DNA of 59,916 nucleotides from assembly GCA_903861045.1 (NCBI GenBank), contig CAIOST010000240.1, positions 1-59,916 on the forward strand, written 5' to 3'. The notes under the pieces were generated by a model. That model ran no database searches and had not been told where the DNA came from. It saw only the letters and a list, made by a program, of their open reading frames with translations. This stretch comes from an uncultured bacterium. GTDB lineage: Bacteria > Verrucomicrobiota > Kiritimatiellia > RFP12 > CAIWXQ01. Made by a program: the position numbers and the translations under genes. How positions within the stretch are numbered: the first letter of the stretch is position 1; each line of letters starts with the position of its first letter. Shown here piece by piece: positions 46,743-55,312 of the stretch.

Positions 46743-47249
46743 TCACGAAGGGCTCAGCGCGCGGCTGGCGAGCGACGATGGCAAGGGGCGGGCCGGATTG
46801 CCCGCCACCACGGCCTGCGCGGGCACATCCCGGGTGACCACACTGCCGGCGCCAACCATGGCATTTTCGCCCACCGTCACGCCGCAAAGGAGCGTGGCGC
46901 CAGAGCCAATGGAGGCCCCCCGCTGCACCCGCGTCGGCATACACGTCCAGTCCTGCTCCGTCGCCAAAGCCCCGGCGCCATTGGTGGCGTGAGGATAGCG
47001 ATCATTAATAAAAGTTACGTTGTGCCCAATAAACACATCATCCTCAATGGTCACACCTTCGCAGATGAAGGAATGGCTAGAGATCTTGCACCTTCGCCCG
47101 ATGGCCACCCCTTTCTGCACCTCTACAAAGGCACCGATCTTGGTGTCATCATCAATGGTGCAGCCATACAGATTGGTAAAGGCATGAATCTTGACGCGGG
47201 CCCCCAGTTTGACATCCGGGGCAATCAGACGTAGTTCTGAATGGTTCAT
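46743..47249 (-). CDS. UDP-amino-sugar N-acetyltransferase (WbpD-like)
   Basis: 168-aa left-handed beta-helix enzyme. Hexapeptide rungs IGAFVEVQKGVAIGRRCKI, FICEGVTIEDDVFIGHNVTFINDRYP, GVTVGENAMVGAGSVVTRDVPA and VVAGNPARP closely follow WbpD/WlbB. It would acetylate the 3-amino group of UDP-GlcNAc3NA. Lies between the aminotransferase and the oxidoreductase. Confidence 0.87.
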   Translation of the reverse strand: MNHSELRLIAPDVKLGARVKIHAFTNLYGCTIDDDTKIGAFVEVQKGVAIGRRCKISSHSFICEGVTIEDDVFIGHNVTFINDRYPHATNGAGALATEQDWTCMPTRVQRGASIGSGATLLCGVTVGENAMVGAGSVVTRDVPAQAVVAGNPARPLPSSLASRALSPS

Positions 47250-47257
47250 AAAGATCC

Positions 47258-48280
47258 TTATTCCACGATCACCACGCGGGCCCCATGCTGACGCAACGAC
47301 TCCGACGCAGCTTCGAGGATCTTGACCACACCGCCCCCCTGCTCCGCCGAGGAGATCGGCGTGGTCTGGTTCTCAATGCAATCCACGAAATGTCGGCACT
47401 CAAGCTTCAAAGGCTCTTCCTGTTTGACATAGGGCACATGGATATCCCCGTAGTAATAAGAGTAATGGAACGCCGTAAACGCATCATGACTGGGCGGTCG
47501 CTCCACCCGGTGATCATAGATGCGAATTTTGTGCATGGTCTCCAAATCATCGTAAACAATCATTTTCTTGGTGCCCACAATCGTCATTTCCCGCGTTTTG
47601 CGCGGATCCAACCAACTGCTTTGGATGGTGGCGAAGCGGCCGCTCGCAAACGACAGCGTGGTATTGCAGATATCCTCGATGCCGGGCGTCACATTGCTAT
47701 TCCCTTGGCAGTTGACGGCCGTAGGCAGCTCATCCATCAGAAACTGGATGATCGCAATATCATGCGGCGCCAAATCCCAGACCACATTGATATCCCGCTG
47801 AAAAAGGCCGAGATTCAGCCGCCGCGAACTGATGTAGAGAATCTCGCCGATCTCCCCGGCGTCTATGATCTCCTTGATTTTTCTGACATTCGGGGAGTAA
47901 AGGAAGGTATGCCCCACCATGAGCGTCAGCTTTTGTGCCTGGGCGATGGCGGATAATTCCGCGCAGTGCGCGGAGGTGGCTGCCATGGGTTTTTCGAGCA
48001 GGACGTGCTTGCCCGCCAGCAGGCACTGTTTGGCGAGTTTATAATGCTGGTTGACGGGGGTTGCGATTACCACCGCATCCATGTGCGCGGTCGTCAACAT
48101 TTCATCCAACGACGTGTAGGTGTTCAGATCCGGGTAGAGCGTCTTCATATAGAGCAGGCGCGGCTTGCTGGTATCGCATATATCCGCCAGGTGACACTCC
48201 GGAAAAGCCGGGAAGTTTCGTACCAGGTTGGGTCCCCAATACCCGCACCCCACCACGCCAACCTTTAACGTCTTTTTCAT
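47258..48280 (-). CDS. Gfo/Idh/MocA oxidoreductase (WbpB-like)
   Basis: 340-aa NAD-dependent dehydrogenase. Rossmann motif KVGVVGCGYWGPNLVRNF, DAVVIATPVNQHYKLA and the family-typical EKPMA; C-terminal beta sheet with DLAPHDIAIIQFLM. It would oxidise C3 of UDP-GlcNAcA. ATG 48280 has AAGGAAG upstream and overlaps the sugar transferase stop by 4 bp (ATGA). The track start 48352 lies within the sugar transferase gene. Confidence 0.88.
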   Translation of the reverse strand: MKKTLKVGVVGCGYWGPNLVRNFPAFPECHLADICDTSKPRLLYMKTLYPDLNTYTSLDEMLTTAHMDAVVIATPVNQHYKLAKQCLLAGKHVLLEKPMAATSAHCAELSAIAQAQKLTLMVGHTFLYSPNVRKIKEIIDAGEIGEILYISSRRLNLGLFQRDINVVWDLAPHDIAIIQFLMDELPTAVNCQGNSNVTPGIEDICNTTLSFASGRFATIQSSWLDPRKTREMTIVGTKKMIVYDDLETMHKIRIYDHRVERPPSHDAFTAFHYSYYYGDIHVPYVKQEEPLKLECRHFVDCIENQTTPISSAEQGGGVVKILEAASESLRQHGARVVIVE

Positions 48281-49455
48281 GATTCTTCCTTTGCGGTAAA
48301 GCTCTCGCGCACCTGCCCCACCAGTACAGGTACCGTTCTCAGCAAGATCCACAGGTCTTGGGTGAAGGAGAGGTGCAGCGTATACGCATTGTCGAGTCGC
48401 ATCATCTCTTGAAAAGTCGTCTCATTCTTGCCGGATACCTGCCACAGCCCCGTCAAGCCGGGGTAGACGTGGAACCGGCGTTTGTGCCAGGCGTGAAACT
48501 GTTCATATTCGTAGGAGACACAGGGGCGGGGGCCGATGAGACTCATGTCGCCACGCAGCACATTAAATAACTGTGGCAGTTCATCCAGACCGGAGGCTCG
48601 TAACAGTTTGCCACCGGGAATCAAACGCGGGTCTCGCTGGTCGAGTTTATGCAGACGCTGGTTGGTCTGCATCAACGCGGCCAGATGCTGCTGGTGGGCA
48701 TGGCTGGCGGCGTTCACATGCATGGAGCGGAACTTGTAGAGCAGAAAACGCCGCCCCCGGAAGCCCACACGTTCCTGCCGAAATAATAAAGGACCGGGCG
48801 AGACGCTCTTAATCAGGATGGCAATCCCCGCCATCAGGAGGCTGAGGAGCAGGAGGGCCGACAACGCGAGGAGGATGTCCGTAAGCCGTTTCCAGCGCGG
48901 TGGCGGAGCCACGCACAGGTCATCGAGCGGCAGCAGGTTCACGGGACCCAGCGGCCATCGCGTCTGGCAAACCGTGCCATCGACGGCCGCGGTGCCTGCG
49001 CTCACGGAGGAAGAAGGCCTGCGCCACGCCAGCGGCCGAGGCGGCTCTTTCTCTGGGCGTTCCAAAGGAAACGTGTAGATATCATACGCCAGCGCCTGCG
49101 CGCGGGCCGCCAGTTTATCACCGACCTTGCGCGCCACCACGGCCGCACTGTCAGCCGGCGTGCAAGGGAGCATCACGCCTATCGTGCTGTCATCCAACCA
49201 CCCCACGACATCCACGAGACGCAAGCACTCGGCGCACACCTGACCCAGGTGCTCAGCCGCCGTTAGTCGGGTACCATCATACGGCAGGCGAAAGGCGATC
49301 ACGCTCAACCGGTGCGCATGACGCTCCGCCATGCCGCGTTCATGCGTCAGGAACGCCTTGAAGATCACCTCGGCATGGATCTTAGCCACGTCGGCGGTGC
49401 TCCCCGCTTGGGCGGGCCGTACGAGCAGTTGTACATTCTTTCGCATGACTAGCAT
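48277..49455 (-). CDS. Polyprenyl-phosphate sugar-1-phosphate transferase with GGDEF-like N-terminus
   Basis: 392-aa initiating transferase. Residues ~175-392 are a WbaP/PglC-type bacterial sugar transferase: membrane segment LLALSALLLLSLLMAGIAI, PGPLLFRQERVG, FLLYKFRSMH, LRASGLDELPQLFNVLRGDMSLIGPRP and PGLTGLWQVSGK. The N-terminal ~150 residues follow the pattern of a GGDEF domain (HAHRLSVIAFRL ... VDVVGWLDDSTIGVMLPCTPADSA) but lack the GGDEF motif (LDDST). It starts EPS synthesis by linking the first sugar to undecaprenyl phosphate. The degenerate domain may bind a nucleotide. Confidence 0.85.
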   Translation of the reverse strand: MLVMRKNVQLLVRPAQAGSTADVAKIHAEVIFKAFLTHERGMAERHAHRLSVIAFRLPYDGTRLTAAEHLGQVCAECLRLVDVVGWLDDSTIGVMLPCTPADSAAVVARKVGDKLAARAQALAYDIYTFPLERPEKEPPRPLAWRRPSSSVSAGTAAVDGTVCQTRWPLGPVNLLPLDDLCVAPPPRWKRLTDILLALSALLLLSLLMAGIAILIKSVSPGPLLFRQERVGFRGRRFLLYKFRSMHVNAASHAHQQHLAALMQTNQRLHKLDQRDPRLIPGGKLLRASGLDELPQLFNVLRGDMSLIGPRPCVSYEYEQFHAWHKRRFHVYPGLTGLWQVSGKNETTFQEMMRLDNAYTLHLSFTQDLWILLRTVPVLVGQVRESFTAKEES

Positions 49456-49458
49456 GGC

Positions 49459-50064
49459 TTACCAGGAACCTGGCACAAAAACCGTATCGAATGGCCGAAG
49501 AAAGAAGGGCGCGCTCTCGCCCCGGGTCAGAATCGCATCCAGATCCAGCAAATGACTCTGTACCAGGTTTCCCTCACGCCGGAGTACGCGCACCTGGCTG
49601 CGACGCGCGCCGGCGCGCGGATCAAAGCCACCGCACTCACTGATGGCCTCCAGTACGGTCATGGGGCGTAGAAAATCCACCTTGCCCGGGCGAATGACCG
49701 CCCCCGTCACATACACCGCGGCGGAGCTGCGGGCAATCACGGTGATGGCCTTGACCTGAATCTGTTTCTCATAGAGTGCGATGAGATCCTGCTGCACCTG
49801 CATGGGTTCTTTACCGGCCACATGGATCTCGCCAAAAAGCTTGACCGCGATCTTGCCGTCTGGGCGCACTTTCTGCACGGTATTCAACTCCGGGGTAGCG
49901 AAGACGGCAATCTCGATATCGTCCCCCGGCATCAAAACCGTCGCCGTCGACAAGGGCGCGGGCGCGACGACGGGTTGCGCAGGCTTAGTCTGGCAACCGG
50001 GTGCGGTCAAGAGCGCGAGCCCCCCAACGACCGCCACAAAATAACGCAGCACACACCGAACCAT
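49459..50064 (-). CDS. Wza-like polysaccharide export lipoprotein
   Basis: 201-aa export protein, shorter than E. coli Wza (379). Lipoprotein signal with VRCVLRYFVAVVGGLALLTAPGC, a Poly_export domain (LMPGDDIEIAVFATPELNTVQKVRPDGKIAVKLFGEIHVAGK) and a SLBB domain (VTGAVIRPGKVDFLRPMTVLEAISECGGF). No C-terminal amphipathic helix, so another outer-membrane partner, perhaps the 7984-9237 barrel, may complete the channel. ATG 50064 is used and not 50196. It is the first gene of the minus-strand EPS block. Confidence 0.87.
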   Translation of the reverse strand: MVRCVLRYFVAVVGGLALLTAPGCQTKPAQPVVAPAPLSTATVLMPGDDIEIAVFATPELNTVQKVRPDGKIAVKLFGEIHVAGKEPMQVQQDLIALYEKQIQVKAITVIARSSAAVYVTGAVIRPGKVDFLRPMTVLEAISECGGFDPRAGARRSQVRVLRREGNLVQSHLLDLDAILTRGESAPFFLRPFDTVFVPGSW

Positions 50065-50395
50065 AATAAACCCCCGTTTTTTGCGAAATTTCCGCAACCA
50101 CGCCGCATCCGGGCAGACTCCGTCCACGTCAATTATGCAGGTTGCTTCCCACACCGCCCGACAAAGCGCAGAATCCGCCTGCCAGGAACACCCCAAAACA
50201 CCCAGTTCTAAGAAACCCCAAATCCAACTTTATTCTGTTTGTCACGATACCTGCGCCTGCCCACTGATGCAAGCGGAATTTTTGCATGGTTCCAATTTTA
50301 TTCGTTATGCCCCCCCCATCAGGTGCGCGGACTCGCAGGGCGTGGGCCTCGCCGTCCCTGGGATGGCATGCCGAACGACTCGCCAAGCTGTTTTT

Positions 50396-50422
50396 CGTCG
50401 GGATTCTTTACGTTTTGCCAGC
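50396..50422 (+). promoter_or_regulatory. Candidate PrsR upstream activating site
   Basis: CGTCGG-GA-TTCTTTAC-GT-TTTGCCAGC, 23 of 27 bases shared with the block at 11838-11864 and in the same orientation toward its VPDGG gene. It ends 110 bp before the -24 element. Both copies are preceded by a run of A/T (GTTTTT here). A distance near 100 bp is usual for enhancer sites. Confidence 0.65.
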
Positions 50423-50532
50423 GATCTCGCCGTAGCGCGAGGGTAGACCAAACATGCCAGCAGGCAGCATCTCCTTCCCGTCAAACACATTACGTGCACG
50501 CTGGCTGACAGAGCGTGGCCATCGCTACACAC

Positions 50533-50548
50533 TGGCACAACCGATGCT
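50533..50548 (+). promoter_or_regulatory. Sigma-54 promoter of VPDGG-CTERM gene
   Basis: TGGCACAACCGATGCT: a full -24 TGGCAC and GC at the exact -12 spacing (ATGCT for TTGCW). Expected start near 50559, giving a ~50-nt leader before ATG 50610 with AAGGAG as its ribosome binding site. Confidence 0.78.
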
Positions 50549-50609
50549 CTGTAAATAGGCGGGGAAAACAGTAATGGTGTAACGAACAGGTCATCAAGGA
50601 GCCAAGACC

Positions 50610-51194
50610 ATGAAAAAGAGAAGTGTAGCGCTAGCGGGCTTAGCACTTGCCATGGTAATGCAGGCGCAAGCGGTGTTTATTCCCACGTGCATATCACCGG
50701 CCACCCATAATGAACCGGGCAAGAAAAAAGAGGTTGCTACGAGTGGGGCGGCTGCAATTATGCAGGCGTTGGCAATAACCACCACGGACGTGGGTGATCA
50801 ACTCTACCATTCGGCTGGCGGGGATGGCTTGTTCAGCCTGCAACTGGCTGTGCCACAAAGAATGAGCAGATTGCAAACCGCGCAACTCACATACACAGGC
50901 GCGGATCCGCTGCCCACCCTGACTTACATTTTGGTGAAAGCCGGGAAGGTCTGGACGATTTGGGATGCGTCAGACTGGGATGGTTCTGAAATCCAAATCG
51001 ACAATCAGGACCTGTTGTCATGCAACAAGAACGGCCAACGCCACCGAAACGGCCTCAGACTCCCGCGCATCTCGCAGTTGACCGTGTTTGGCTTCCCCAA
51101 CGCAGCGCGCGTCCCGGATGGCGGACTGACGGCCGCGCTGCTGGGCATGGCCCTGCTGGGTGTCGGCAGCCTAAAGAAAGTTCTGTGCCGGTAA
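50610..51194 (+). CDS. VPDGG-CTERM sorted exported protein
   Basis: 194-aa exosortase substrate. Signal peptide MKKRSVALAGLALAMVMQAQA, a body of unknown fold (~25-165), and the sorting signal VPDGG (168-172) with a hydrophobic helix (LTAALLGMALLGVGSL) and basic tail KKVLCR. The AAGGAG nine bases before ATG supports the start. It stands next to the first EPS gene, divergently transcribed, on the right border of the block. The body has one internal basic patch (NGQRHRNG) and matches no family I recognise. Confidence 0.88.
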   Translation: MKKRSVALAGLALAMVMQAQAVFIPTCISPATHNEPGKKKEVATSGAAAIMQALAITTTDVGDQLYHSAGGDGLFSLQLAVPQRMSRLQTAQLTYTGADPLPTLTYILVKAGKVWTIWDASDWDGSEIQIDNQDLLSCNKNGQRHRNGLRLPRISQLTVFGFPNAARVPDGGLTAALLGMALLGVGSLKKVLCR

Positions 51195-51215
51195 GGCGCT
51201 GCTGATCGCCATGAT

Positions 51216-51251
51216 AAACAGACGCTCCCACATGGGAGCGTCTGTTTCTTT
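51216..51251 (+). terminator. Rho-independent terminator
   Basis: A perfect 15-bp stem AAACAGACGCTCCCA / TGGGAGCGTCTGTTT with a 2-nt loop, followed by CTTTCT. It lies 21 bp after the VPDGG gene and just before the convergent MDR gene end, so it may serve both strands. Confidence 0.9.
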
Positions 51252-51264
51252 CTGCGAACCGTGC

Positions 51265-52308
51265 CTACGACCAGTCCAGCACCACGCCCGTAAACGCCTC
51301 GGGGGCGGTCAACAGGCCTTCGTAGGCGTCTTTGACCCGGTCAGGCGCGAGACGGTGGGAGAGCAGCGGTTCAATGATCAAACGGCCCTCGGCGATCCAA
51401 TCGAAGATGATCCGCTGTTTCTCCCAGAGCGACAGGAGCGGCGGGGTCTTCCCCCCCCAAATAGAATGCACCGGATAGGCGGGCAGGCACCATTCCAGCG
51501 CGCCGCGGACGGCGATATTCCGGCAATGAATCTCGTTGAACGCCGCCGTGATATTGCCTTCCAGCGGCGAGCGGGGTGAGCCCAGCAGGATCAACTGACC
51601 GAGATCGGCTGTCAAGGACAGCGCCTGGAGCACCACCGGGGTGATACCACTGGCGTCGATGCAGATATCGGCCTGTTCCACGCCGGTCAGGCGCTTGAGC
51701 TCCGCCTTGATTCCGGCCGTCTCCCCGCCGGCGAGCGTACGCGTCAGGCCGCAACGCAGGGCCAACTGACGGCGCGCGGCCAACGGATCAATGCCCACCA
51801 CCTTGGCACCGAGCGTCCGGAACGCCTGGGCCGCCAGGTTCCCGACCATCCCGAGACCGAACACGAGCACCACGGGCTGATACTGGGAGCGGTCGGCCAT
51901 GACCATCGCGGCCGTCGCGACACCGGCCAGGCGCGAAGCCGCCGCCACCCCCGGCTCCATGCCCTCAGGCACCGCCACGACCAACGACTCCGGGCCGCAC
52001 TTGAAATGCGAGACATGCGCGCCCAAGCTGAAGACGCGCTGCCCGCGTACCACCCGTGTCACCGACGCGCCCACCGCTTCGACCACCCCCACATTGGCGT
52101 AGCCGGCGCGCCATGGATAGGCGCACCACGAACCCTTTTGGAGGGCCGACTCTTCTTTCGCCGTGTAGATCGCCAGTTCCGTCCCCGCGCTGATAAAGGA
52201 GCGCTCCGTTCTGACCAGAAACTCATCGGCACCAAGCGTTTCGTCCAGTGCAGCCGTTTGCAACTCCACCAGCCGCTTACCCACCATCACCACTTGCTTG
52301 ATCTGCAT
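51265..52308 (-). CDS. MDR-type zinc-independent dehydrogenase
   Basis: 347-aa medium-chain dehydrogenase/reductase. N-terminal GroES-like fold with ISAGTEL and WRAGYANVGVVEAVG, Rossmann site VFGLGMVGNLAAQAFRTLG, DICIDASGITPVVLQAL. The Cys-rich structural zinc loop of classical ADHs is missing. Oxidises or reduces an unknown alcohol/sugar substrate. It is convergent with the VPDGG gene and divergent from der. Confidence 0.8.
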   Translation of the reverse strand: MQIKQVVMVGKRLVELQTAALDETLGADEFLVRTERSFISAGTELAIYTAKEESALQKGSWCAYPWRAGYANVGVVEAVGASVTRVVRGQRVFSLGAHVSHFKCGPESLVVAVPEGMEPGVAAASRLAGVATAAMVMADRSQYQPVVLVFGLGMVGNLAAQAFRTLGAKVVGIDPLAARRQLALRCGLTRTLAGGETAGIKAELKRLTGVEQADICIDASGITPVVLQALSLTADLGQLILLGSPRSPLEGNITAAFNEIHCRNIAVRGALEWCLPAYPVHSIWGGKTPPLLSLWEKQRIIFDWIAEGRLIIEPLLSHRLAPDRVKDAYEGLLTAPEAFTGVVLDWS

Positions 52309-52479
52309 ACCCGCACATCTCCCCGTTACGGCGCCCAGCCATGCACGGTTGGGCGATTGTTTTAGGCCTCGCTAAGCAGAGAGATAGCAAATGGAATCGC
52401 GAAAGTCAAAGACTTGTAATGGGGCGTGTTTTGCCGCTTTGCCCGGGACGGCCAATCCGTTACACTACAGGCACTTCAT

Positions 52480-53994
52480 ATGAATGACTCCATTGAAACC
52501 GACCCGCTCGACACCGCAGATCTGGAACTCGACGCCGACATCTCGGCCGCACCGACCGGCAAGCGCCGCGTGGTGGCCATTGTCGGCCGCCCCAACGTGG
52601 GGAAGTCCGCCGTCTTCAACCGCATCGCCGGCAAACGCATCGCCATCGTGCATGACGAGGCGGGGGTCACCCGGGACCGCCTCATCGCCGAAGCAAACTG
52701 GGAAGGCGCGCGCTTCGAATTGGTGGACACCGGCGGCGTCAACCTGCTCGATGGGGCCCGCGCCCGTGATGCCATTACGGCCGGCATGCGCGCCCAAGTG
52801 GAAGCCGCGCTGGCCGACGCTGCGGTCGCCATTCTGGTCGTGGATGTGATCGCCGGCCGCACGCCGGTAGACGAAGCGGTGGCCGCCATGGTGCGGCGTA
52901 GTGGCGTCCCCTGCGTCGTAGCGGTCAACAAGTGCGACGAACCGCGCCACGAAGAGAATCTGGAAGACTTTGGTCCGCTGAACATGCCGCTCTTCCCCGT
53001 GGCCGCCCTGCACGACCGTGGTTTCGGCGACCTGATGGAACAGGTCATCCCCCACCTCCCTGCGGTAGCTAACGAAACCATGGCGCACCCACTCAAGGTG
53101 GCCATTGTGGGGCGCCCCAACGCCGGCAAGTCATCCTTCATCAACCGCCTACTGAAGAGCGAGCGCGTGATTGTCTCCGACGTGCCTGGCACCACCCGCG
53201 ATAGCATTGCCGTGCCGTTCCGCATCGGCCGTGGCGACCAGGCCCGGCAATATGTGCTGATTGACACGGCCGGCATGCGGCATGTACACAAGATTGACAA
53301 CGCCGTGGAGCGCTTCAGCCTCTTCCGCGCCGAACGCAGCGTGGCCGAAGCCGACGTAGTGGTGCTGGTGATGGACGCCGAGATCGGCCCCACCGTACAG
53401 GACAAGCACATCGCGGCGCTGATCCAGGAGCAAGAAAAAGGGTGCGTACTGGTGGTTAACAAGTGGGATCTGGCCCAGGAGAAGGATATCACCCAGACCA
53501 AAGCCGAACTCGCCCTGCGCGCCATGCTCCCCTTCCTCAAACATTGCCCCGTGGTCTTCCTCTCCGCCAAGAGCGGCTACAACATGCGCAAAAGCATTGA
53601 GGTGATTGACCATGTTGCGGCGCAGACGCGCACCCAACTACCCACCGGACTGCTCAACCGCGCCCTGACCGATGCCACGGAGCGTGTGGCCGCACCCATG
53701 ATTGGCGGCAAACGGTTCAAACTCTACTACGGCACCCAGATCGGCGTGTCGCCGATCTCCATCCGGCTCTTCGTTAATGACCCCAAGCGCATCACCAAGC
53801 CGTACGAAGATTACCTCCTGCGCTCCCTGCGCGAGCGCTTCGGCCTGGAAGGCGCCCCCATCCGTCTGCGCTTTCAGGAGCGCATCCGCCCCGAGCAACC
53901 CGGCCTGAGCGTCCCTGGCCACAGCCGCACCCCTGCCAAACAACTGCCACCACGGTATGCCCGTGTCGGCAAGAACAAGAAGCGCACCTCGTAA
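52480..53994 (+). CDS. der: Ribosome biogenesis GTPase Der (EngA)
   Basis: 504-aa double GTPase for 50S ribosome assembly. First G1 GRPNVGKS at 36-43 and second GRPNAGKS at ~211, each followed by the DxxG (DTGGVN, DTAGMR) and NKxD (NKCDEP, NKWDLA) motifs. C-terminal KH-like domain (GGKRFKLYYGTQIGV) and a basic tail KKRTS. ATG 52480 is used, in place of the track start 52426, since it avoids an odd N-terminus; AGG lies eight bases upstream. TTGCCC-N16-TACACT (52439-52466) may be its promoter. Confidence 0.93.
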   Translation: MNDSIETDPLDTADLELDADISAAPTGKRRVVAIVGRPNVGKSAVFNRIAGKRIAIVHDEAGVTRDRLIAEANWEGARFELVDTGGVNLLDGARARDAITAGMRAQVEAALADAAVAILVVDVIAGRTPVDEAVAAMVRRSGVPCVVAVNKCDEPRHEENLEDFGPLNMPLFPVAALHDRGFGDLMEQVIPHLPAVANETMAHPLKVAIVGRPNAGKSSFINRLLKSERVIVSDVPGTTRDSIAVPFRIGRGDQARQYVLIDTAGMRHVHKIDNAVERFSLFRAERSVAEADVVVLVMDAEIGPTVQDKHIAALIQEQEKGCVLVVNKWDLAQEKDITQTKAELALRAMLPFLKHCPVVFLSAKSGYNMRKSIEVIDHVAAQTRTQLPTGLLNRALTDATERVAAPMIGGKRFKLYYGTQIGVSPISIRLFVNDPKRITKPYEDYLLRSLRERFGLEGAPIRLRFQERIRPEQPGLSVPGHSRTPAKQLPPRYARVGKNKKRTS

Positions 53995-54029
53995 GCGGGA
54001 ACGCGTACACGCCCGCACAGGGGAAGACC

Positions 54030-55298
54030 ATGGTCAAACCCGGACGCAATTACTGGTTGTTGCTCACCAGTCAATTTCTCAGCGCGTTTGGCGACAATCT
54101 ACTGATCATGGTCATTCTCAGCGCCCTGACTGCGGCTCGGGCCACGGGCCAGATCACGGAACAGGCGGTCAACAACGCCAACGCCCTCTACAGCGCGCTC
54201 TTCTTCCTCCCGTTCGTGCTGCTGGCACCGCTGGCCGGTTTTCTAAACGACCGCTACCCCAAGACCACCTGGCTAACCGGCGGCAATCTGATCAAGCTGC
54301 TCGGCACGAGCCTCGGCATCACCGGCTTGCTGCTGCACCAAGATCTGCACGGTCTCAGCTACCTCATCGTGGGGATCGGCGCCTGCTGTTACTCGCCCGC
54401 CAAATATGGCATCCTGCCCGAAATTGTCCCCGCGGATCGACTGGTCAAGGCCAACGGCACCGTCGAAATGCTGACCCTCTTGGCGATCCTCGGCGGGTTG
54501 CTGGCCGGCGGCATCCTGATGGACCACCAACCCCAAACCGTCGGCTACCTCCTCGTCGCCGCCACCTACGGCCTTTCCCTGCTATGCAACGCGCTGATGA
54601 CGCGCACGCATTGCAACCCAGCGGCCGGCCTCCGATCCAGTTTCGGCGAGTTTGGCGGCAACCTGCGTCTCCTGCTGCGGCATGTACGCTTGGGGCGCAT
54701 TTTACTCGGCTGCGGCCTCTTCTGGTTCCTGGGCGCATCGCTACGAAACAATCTACAAAGCTGGGGGATGGAAGTCCTGCAACAGCTCAACGGGGTGGCG
54801 CCCACCAACGAGCAGCTCGCGCTGCTCAAGGTCTGGTTGGCCCTCGGCATCATTCTGGGGAGTGTGGCAGCCGGCCAATGCCACCGCACCGGCGACCTGC
54901 GCGGCACCCGCCCCTACGGCTGGCTGATGGCACTCTTCACCTTAGGCCTGGGCATGCTCGGCGCCACGGGGGGCCGCTGGACCATCCACAGCCTGCTGAT
55001 CCTCACGGGGATCGCGGCCGGTCTCTTCCTAGTCCCCCTGAATGCCTCGCTCCAGCATGAAAGCGATCAGACCCGCCTCGGCAAGACCATTGCCTCGCAG
55101 AACTTCGTGGACTACCTCGGCATGCTGCTCGGGGCAGGCTTCGTCTGGCTCTGTGCGCAGGCTAACCTGACTACGGACGCCGTCTTCATCGCACTGGCCG
55201 CCGCGATTGCCATCCTGGTTGTCTTTCTAAAAACGCCGCCCGAACGTGCGGCCACTGAACCTGTCGATACCGCACCCGCCCTGCCGGACCGGACATAG
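54030..55298 (+). CDS. LplT-like MFS lysophospholipid transporter
   Basis: 422-aa MFS protein with about 12 membrane segments. It begins NYWLLLTSQFLSAFGDNLLIMVILSAL and carries LAPLAGFLNDRYPKTTWLTGGNLIKLLGT, both typical of LplT. It probably moves lysophospholipids inward for reacylation. It lies 35 bp after der and 14 bp before the kinase gene, so the three may be one transcript. Confidence 0.83.
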   Translation: MVKPGRNYWLLLTSQFLSAFGDNLLIMVILSALTAARATGQITEQAVNNANALYSALFFLPFVLLAPLAGFLNDRYPKTTWLTGGNLIKLLGTSLGITGLLLHQDLHGLSYLIVGIGACCYSPAKYGILPEIVPADRLVKANGTVEMLTLLAILGGLLAGGILMDHQPQTVGYLLVAATYGLSLLCNALMTRTHCNPAAGLRSSFGEFGGNLRLLLRHVRLGRILLGCGLFWFLGASLRNNLQSWGMEVLQQLNGVAPTNEQLALLKVWLALGIILGSVAAGQCHRTGDLRGTRPYGWLMALFTLGLGMLGATGGRWTIHSLLILTGIAAGLFLVPLNASLQHESDQTRLGKTIASQNFVDYLGMLLGAGFVWLCAQANLTTDAVFIALAAAIAILVVFLKTPPERAATEPVDTAPALPDRT

Positions 55299-55312
55299 CA
55301 AAGGACAACACC

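Larger units (their letters stand above)
50065..50609. other. Divergent intergenic region
   Basis: 545 bp between the first EPS gene (minus) and the second VPDGG gene (plus). It holds the 27-bp block and the sigma-54 promoter of the latter. The promoter of the EPS operon must also lie here; I see no clear -24/-12 or sigma-70 box for it. A short palindrome TTGCGAAATTTCCGCAA is at about 50079-50095. Confidence 0.6.

Noticed and set aside
53957-55060. 367-aa plus-strand ORF
   Set aside because: Overlaps the LplT-like transporter in another frame and has a Pro/Arg-rich shadow composition.
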